Shown: positions 9,781 to 12,729 of the stretch, piece after piece
Layout of the letters: each line of letters starts with the position of its first letter
Position numbering within the stretch: position 1 is the first letter of the stretch
Source of the DNA: Planctomycetaceae bacterium UBA2671
GTDB taxonomy: Bacteria; Planctomycetota; Planctomycetia; Planctomycetales; Planctomycetaceae
NCBI GenBank assembly: GCA_002359185.1
Contig: DEML01000118.1
Span: 1 to 12,729 of the forward strand
Length of the DNA: 12,729 bases
Direction of reading: 5' to 3'
The notes under the pieces: generated by a model
The model's input: only the letters and a program-made list of their open reading frames with translations
What the model was told of the DNA's origin: nothing
Database searches by the model: none
Made by a program: the position numbers and the translations under genes

Positions 9781-10446
9781 TCAGGAGTCGGCCAATTGAC
9801 GGCTTAATTCCGCTTCTTTCTGCATTTCCAATTCACGACCCGGAGTGAGAATAGCCGTGAAAATCGGCACAAACACAACCATGCTGACCAATGAAGCCCG
9901 ATAAAACGGCACCGCCATCATAAAGCATTCAACTAAGCCGCCCAGGGTTTTCGAGTAATTCATTTCATCACCCAAAGCCCAGATGAGCGAATTCGACACC
10001 AGAAAAAAGAGTGTCGCACCAATCAATCCACTCGAAACATTGACCAGTGTCCGTTCGCTGAAGGTTTCGCTCTGGATGTATTTCTTCCCAATTAGGCCGA
10101 GTGCAACCAGACCAATCACCAATCCATAAACCAGCGGTTGATGAGCATAAAACGCCCATTCCATATGTCCGGAAACAATCCCAATCAACAAATCTCCCGC
10201 AAACCAGGTCCCTAAGGGCAACGCAATTGCCAGATTTCGCGGCAGGCTTGCACCGGCAACAATCGCCAATGGCATCAATGGTGAAAAATTCCAGATATAG
10301 GAACCGATATCGGTCGGATCCAACTGCCAACCCATCCGGTAAATGGCATAGGGCATCACTTTGGCAACCATTGCGAGCAGCACAAGAGCAGCCAGGAAAA
10401 TGATTCGGCCTGTGGTCAGTGGCGTTTTTGAGAGATCGTTTTTCAT
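9781..10446 (-). CDS. DUF6580-type polytopic membrane protein, putative transporter
   Basis: The product is 221 residues with six or seven predicted membrane segments at about 13-34, 54-68, 70-91, 104-121, 136-157, 166-181 and 184-201, and a short charged C-terminal tail. The layout WNFSPLMPLAIVAGASLPRN (52-71), then WFAGDLLIG (81-89), then a Y-K-TLGGLVECFMMAVPFYR-type block, fits my recollection of DUF6580, a family of putative transport proteins similar in size and helix count to substrate-binding (S) components of ECF vitamin transporters. No ATPase or ECF T-component is next to it. There is no clear ribosome binding site before the ATG. It is the next gene, on the same strand, after the cobalamin-riboswitch-controlled DUF1559 gene, 213 bp away with two large hairpins between. 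If read through, it would also respond to B12, making a cobalamin or cobalt substrate attractive but unproven. Confidence 0.75.
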   Translation of the reverse strand: MKNDLSKTPLTTGRIIFLAALVLLAMVAKVMPYAIYRMGWQLDPTDIGSYIWNFSPLMPLAIVAGASLPRNLAIALPLGTWFAGDLLIGIVSGHMEWAFYAHQPLVYGLVIGLVALGLIGKKYIQSETFSERTLVNVSSGLIGATLFFLVSNSLIWALGDEMNYSKTLGGLVECFMMAVPFYRASLVSMVVFVPIFTAILTPGRELEMQKEAELSRQLADS

Positions 10447-10530
10447 GACAATATTTTCTAATTCAGTTCTATCTACTAATCAGGGCAGTACCTGACATTG
10501 AAAGATTGATTCAAAGCACAGAATAAATGA

Positions 10531-10602
10531 TAACCGCAAAGATCGCAAAGGACGCGATGAGCCAGTGGTTGTGCTAAGTGTCCTTTGTGATCTTTGCGGT
10601 TA
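10531..10602. repeat. Large inverted repeat (23-bp arms, 26-nt loop)
   Basis: The left arm (10531-10553, beginning TAACCGCAAAGATCGC) pairs with the right arm (10580-10602, ending TTTGCGGTTA). The only non-Watson-Crick pair is G10545 with T10588, a wobble if read as plus-strand RNA. The AACCGCAAAG-type unit resembles palindromic intergenic sequences that, from memory, recur in planctomycete and related genomes. There is no T run, so it is not a classical terminator. Confidence 0.75.
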
Positions 10603-10612
10603 ATTTAAACAA

Positions 10613-10647
10613 TGTGGAACACAGTGCTCAAAACACGGTGTTCCACA
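10613..10647 (-). terminator. Hairpin just after the DUF1559 stop: possible partial terminator or processing site
   Basis: TGTGGAACAC (10613-10622) pairs perfectly with GTGTTCCACA (10638-10647). After one A-G mismatch the stem extends by three more pairs (GTG/CAC), leaving a 7-nt loop. On the minus strand it starts 12 nt after the DUF1559 stop codon and is followed by TTGTTTAAATT, which is T-rich but broken. It could reduce read-through into the DUF6580 gene or protect the 3' end of the upstream message. Confidence 0.45.
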
Positions 10648-10659
10648 ATAAACATTTAC

Positions 10660-11529
10660 TTACTCACGATCATACTTCGAATCATCATCGCCGACAAAAC
10701 CGAGATGATGCTTTCGATTCGCTTCAATCTGAGCAGTCGTGAACCAGACGGGCAATTGAATCTGACTCGGAATCTCGGATTCAACATGTCCATCCAGATA
10801 TGCAACATTCGCGGAGTTGTGATGTCGAAAATGGACAGAAGGCTGAGTATTCGAAGGCGGTTCCAGCAGAGGATTTTCGACGAGATGTTCGTCAGGAAAA
10901 TAGTCCCATGTGTTGTAAACAGCCGAGTCGGCAAAGGCGATTGTCTGTGTTGTCGACTGGACATCGCGGAATTTTCGAGTGACAGGTCCCTTAGAGACAG
11001 TCACTATCGGGTAGGCAGAATAGTCGTAATTGATGCCGTAGCTTAAATAGTGTCCATTGTAGGCGTAACCGCAGGCGGGTTTGCCAAAACGAAGATGATC
11101 AATTTGACTCGGACCTAAATCGGGACATTGAAAAACCGCACTATTGCTCTCAATAAAGGGAGCCAGAGGTCCGGCAGCGAAATCGTATTGCTGATCGACC
11201 GGAAGTGTGTAATCGACTTTTCCGAACCAGTAATTAATGGAGCCTCGTGAGCCGGAAGCACCGGTATTGTAGGCAATTTCCTGAGCATCATCGATCTTAT
11301 AGGCGATGAGTTGTTCGCTATACACATCGGCATAATTGTGCATCGCCAGGACAATCTGTTTGAGCTGACTTTTGCATTGTGTTCTCCGAGCCGCGGCTCG
11401 GGCCTGCTGCACGGCTGGAAGCAATAACGCGACCAGCACAGCAATGATCGCAATCACGACCAGAAGTTCAATCAGTGTAAACGCATGGGTGTGCACAGAA
11501 GCATTCTGTGCGATGTTCTTGTTCTGCAT
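10660..11529 (-). CDS. DUF1559 pseudopilin-like protein under cobalamin riboswitch control
   Basis: The product is 289 residues from ATG 11529, with an AGGAAG-like ribosome binding site 7 nt upstream. The N-terminus is a type IV pilin-like leader: HTHAFTLIELLVVIAIIAVL, with likely cleavage between Ala16 and Phe17 (Ala instead of the usual Gly at -1) and the conserved Glu at mature position +5. A hydrophobic helix follows, then LLPAVQQARAAARRTQCKSQ (36-55) and LKQIVLAMHNYADVY (56-70), which begin the DUF1559 domain. Near the C-terminus is the H-X9-DG motif (His236, Asp246-Gly247) in HHNSANVAYLDGHVES. Cysteines at 52, 135 and 153 are visible. Such proteins are thought to be exported and processed by a pilin-type system and displayed at the cell surface. 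The odd feature is its leader RNA, a cobalamin riboswitch and terminator, which predicts expression only when B12 is scarce. A surface role in cobalamin capture is my inference. Confidence 0.93.
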   Translation of the reverse strand: MQNKNIAQNASVHTHAFTLIELLVVIAIIAVLVALLLPAVQQARAAARRTQCKSQLKQIVLAMHNYADVYSEQLIAYKIDDAQEIAYNTGASGSRGSINYWFGKVDYTLPVDQQYDFAAGPLAPFIESNSAVFQCPDLGPSQIDHLRFGKPACGYAYNGHYLSYGINYDYSAYPIVTVSKGPVTRKFRDVQSTTQTIAFADSAVYNTWDYFPDEHLVENPLLEPPSNTQPSVHFRHHNSANVAYLDGHVESEIPSQIQLPVWFTTAQIEANRKHHLGFVGDDDSKYDRE

Positions 11530-11576
11530 GGGAGATCTTCCTGTAAAATGATTCTCTCATCTCTTAGTCGATGAGG

Positions 11577-11602
11577 AAAAAATAGCGCAAGCAATGCTTG
11601 CG
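11577..11602 (-). terminator. Intrinsic terminator in the riboswitch leader (expression platform)
   Basis: On the minus strand CGCAAGC-ATT-GCTTGCG (11602-11586) forms a 7-bp GC-rich hairpin, followed after CTA by six T (11582-11577). It lies between the cobalamin aptamer and the DUF1559 start codon, 48 bp before the ATG. This is where a transcription-attenuating expression platform would be. It would stop transcription when the aptamer is bound. Confidence 0.8.
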
Positions 11603-11628
11603 GAATAGCATCTCCATTGATGCCATTC

Positions 11629-11687
11629 GAGTTTCGATGTCGTATTTCACGACAGGTGGCTAACGAAAATTCGTCAACGCGAAACTC
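11629..11687 (-). other. Possible three-way-junction structure in the riboswitch leader
   Basis: An 8-bp outer stem, GAGTTTCG (11629-11636) with CGAAACTC (11680-11687), encloses two hairpins: TGTCGT/ACGACA (11638-11654, 5-nt loop) and ACGA/TCGT (11663-11674, 4-nt loop if drawn with AAAT). It lies between the aptamer and the terminator and could take part in switching or be a separate RNA element. Short stems can arise by chance. Confidence 0.35.
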
Positions 11688-11767
11688 TCAGGAAGATCCG
11701 AATTCTGAGTACTCAATCTGCATCGCTGTCATCCTTTTGCTCGAAAGGGCAGAATAAAACCAACATT

Positions 11768-11926
<159 letters not shown>

Positions 11927-11938
11927 GTGTTGTATGTC

Positions 11939-11966
11939 AGTGTATCGACACGTATGCAGACTTCAA
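11939..11966 (-). promoter_or_regulatory. Candidate promoter for the riboswitch transcript
   Basis: On the minus strand TTGAAG (11966-11961) is separated by 16 nt from TACACT (11944-11939). Each box matches the sigma-70 consensus at four of six positions. The predicted start, near 11932, falls just before the first base of the riboswitch, which is what makes this pair more credible than its sequence alone. Confidence 0.45.
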
Positions 11967-12072
11967 TGTTCACCGCTCTATGATAACGACACATTAAGAA
12001 AATCGAATCTGTGAACACGACGTCATAACCAATACCAGTTTTCGATTTCATTACAATTAGACGATTGTGAAT

Positions 12073-12101
12073 TTGTATGTGCAGAAGAGTGTCGGTATGA
12101 T
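12073..12101 (+). promoter_or_regulatory. Candidate promoter for the His-rich lipoprotein gene
   Basis: TTGTAT (12073-12078), a 17-nt spacer and TATGAT (12096-12101, five of six consensus bases) would start transcription about 68 nt before the ATG at 12176. The 8-mer ATTGTGAA occurs at 12064-12071 and again at 12104-12111, exactly 40 bp apart and flanking the pair, a possible regulator site. Confidence 0.3.
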
Positions 12102-12175
12102 CAATTGTGAAGGTGACGGTGTGTTGCCTGATTTTACGAACCTGACTTTGCGAAATTTGCACCGGAGAGACTGAG

Positions 12176-12729
12176 ATGCGCTTCCATCATGGGATTGAAC
12201 TTTTTTGTTGTGGTTTACTGGCCGTCAGCCTGATTGGCTGCAGCAAACCCGAAGAATATCGTGAAGTGACCGACAGCGATATGGTCGAAGATCATGACCA
12301 CGATCACGACCATGCTCACACTGCACCTCACGGCGGTATTCTCGTTGAACTGGGCGAACATGCCTACTCAGCAGAGATTGTCATTGCCGAAACAGATCCC
12401 AAAGTGACGGTTTATATCCTGGATGCTCATGCAGAATCTGCAGTTGCAGCCAAAGCAGACAGTATTTCTCTCGTCGATGATGAAGGTCCGATCTCTCTCA
12501 AAGCGATGCCGCAGGAAGGCGAAGCAGAAGGCACGGCTTCTCAGTTTGTACTCGACGGGACACTGCCAGAAGGAGTGACTGCAGAAACTCTGCATGGCGA
12601 TTTGAAAGTCACAATCGATGGCAATGAATATTCTGCTCACGTCGAACCTGGTGGCGATCACGATCACGGCGATGAAGGTCATGACGATCACGACCATGCC
12701 GAAATGCCCAAGCCAGCCGCAACCACGGA
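12176..12729 (+). CDS. His/Asp-rich lipoprotein, putative metal-binding (3' end outside window)
   Basis: The frame is open from ATG 12176 to the window end, giving 184 residues so far. GGAGAG (12164-12169) lies 6 nt before the ATG. A lipoprotein signal is visible: hydrophobic segment about 9-20 and lipobox LIGC with Cys22. Two clusters of alternating Asp and His follow, at residues 39-48 (DHDHDHDHAH) and 161-174, the second with Gly/Glu mixed in. Between them is a compact domain starting PHGGILVELGEHAYSAEIVI (51-70). Small exported proteins with a PHGG block and His-rich flanks occur, as I recall, near heavy-metal efflux (Cus/Czc-type) genes in Planctomycetota, so metal binding or a metallochaperone role is likely. 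The metal is unknown. It is transcribed divergently from the B12-riboswitch gene, so cobalt is one possibility, along with copper or zinc. What follows downstream cannot be seen. Confidence 0.8.
   Translation, partial: MRFHHGIELFCCGLLAVSLIGCSKPEEYREVTDSDMVEDHDHDHDHAHTAPHGGILVELGEHAYSAEIVIAETDPKVTVYILDAHAESAVAAKADSISLVDDEGPISLKAMPQEGEAEGTASQFVLDGTLPEGVTAETLHGDLKVTIDGNEYSAHVEPGGDHDHGDEGHDDHDHAEMPKPAATT

Noticed and set aside
11688..11732. Possible 14-residue leader peptide in the riboswitch leader (minus strand)
   Set aside because: The start codon is too close to the AAAGG, and there is no regulatory codon pattern. An internal ATG at 11723 has better spacing but gives only 11 residues. Not enough to call.
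12368..12697. 109-codon frame antisense to the His-rich lipoprotein gene
   Set aside because: It is a shadow of the real plus-strand gene, which has a lipobox, a good ribosome binding site and coherent composition.

Overview
The window looks like a piece of a Planctomycetota chromosome of moderate GC, probably from the Planctomycetia (Gimesia/Rubinisphaera-like, a guess from protein style only). The evidence is the protein repertoire: two DUF1559 proteins, one with a type IV pilin-like leader and an H-X9-DG motif; a DUF1501 Tat-exported protein; and a very large secreted protein that joins planctomycete-type cytochrome c segments to DUF1549 and DUF1553. There is no phage, transposase, rRNA or CRISPR array.

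Layout, left to right. (1) 1-873, plus strand: the 3' part of a DUF1559 gene whose N-terminus is membrane-spanning rather than pilin-like. (2) 988-1061, minus: tRNA-Arg with anticodon CCU. (3) 1164-2042, minus: a short Ldh_2-type (malate/L-lactate dehydrogenase family) protein that has lost several family active-site motifs. (4) 2043-2457: an intergenic region with a 128-bp palindrome-rich element bounded by perfect 10-bp inverted repeats. (5) 2458-2664, plus: a 68-residue two-helix membrane protein. (6) 2695-2727: a strong minus-strand terminator closing a two-gene operon that reads leftwards, made of the 1704-residue cytochrome/WD40/DUF1549/DUF1553 protein (4293-9407) followed after 56 bp by DUF1501 (2761-4236). 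(7) 9408-9780: non-coding. (8) 9781-12176: a leftward unit controlled by a cobalamin riboswitch. In transcription order it has a candidate promoter (11966-11939), an AdoCbl-type riboswitch (11926-11768), a structured spacer, an intrinsic terminator (11602-11577), a DUF1559 pseudopilin-like gene (11529-10660), a stretch of two large inverted repeats, and a DUF6580-type membrane protein (10446-9781). (9) 12176 to the end, plus: the 5' part of a divergent gene for a His/Asp-rich lipoprotein with a PHGG motif, likely metal-binding.

How the genes may work together. The DUF1549/DUF1553 protein and DUF1501 are a recurrent planctomycete pair; both carry export signals, so they probably act together outside the cytoplasmic membrane, in a reaction that is not established. 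The most interesting part is the right-hand side: a clear B12 riboswitch, with a terminator in the right place, sits in front of a surface pseudopilin-like gene rather than a known B12 gene, and the next gene encodes a small multi-pass protein of a family regarded as putative transporters. This suggests an uncharacterised cobalamin (or cobalt) uptake route, with the metal-binding lipoprotein gene read divergently from the same intergenic region.
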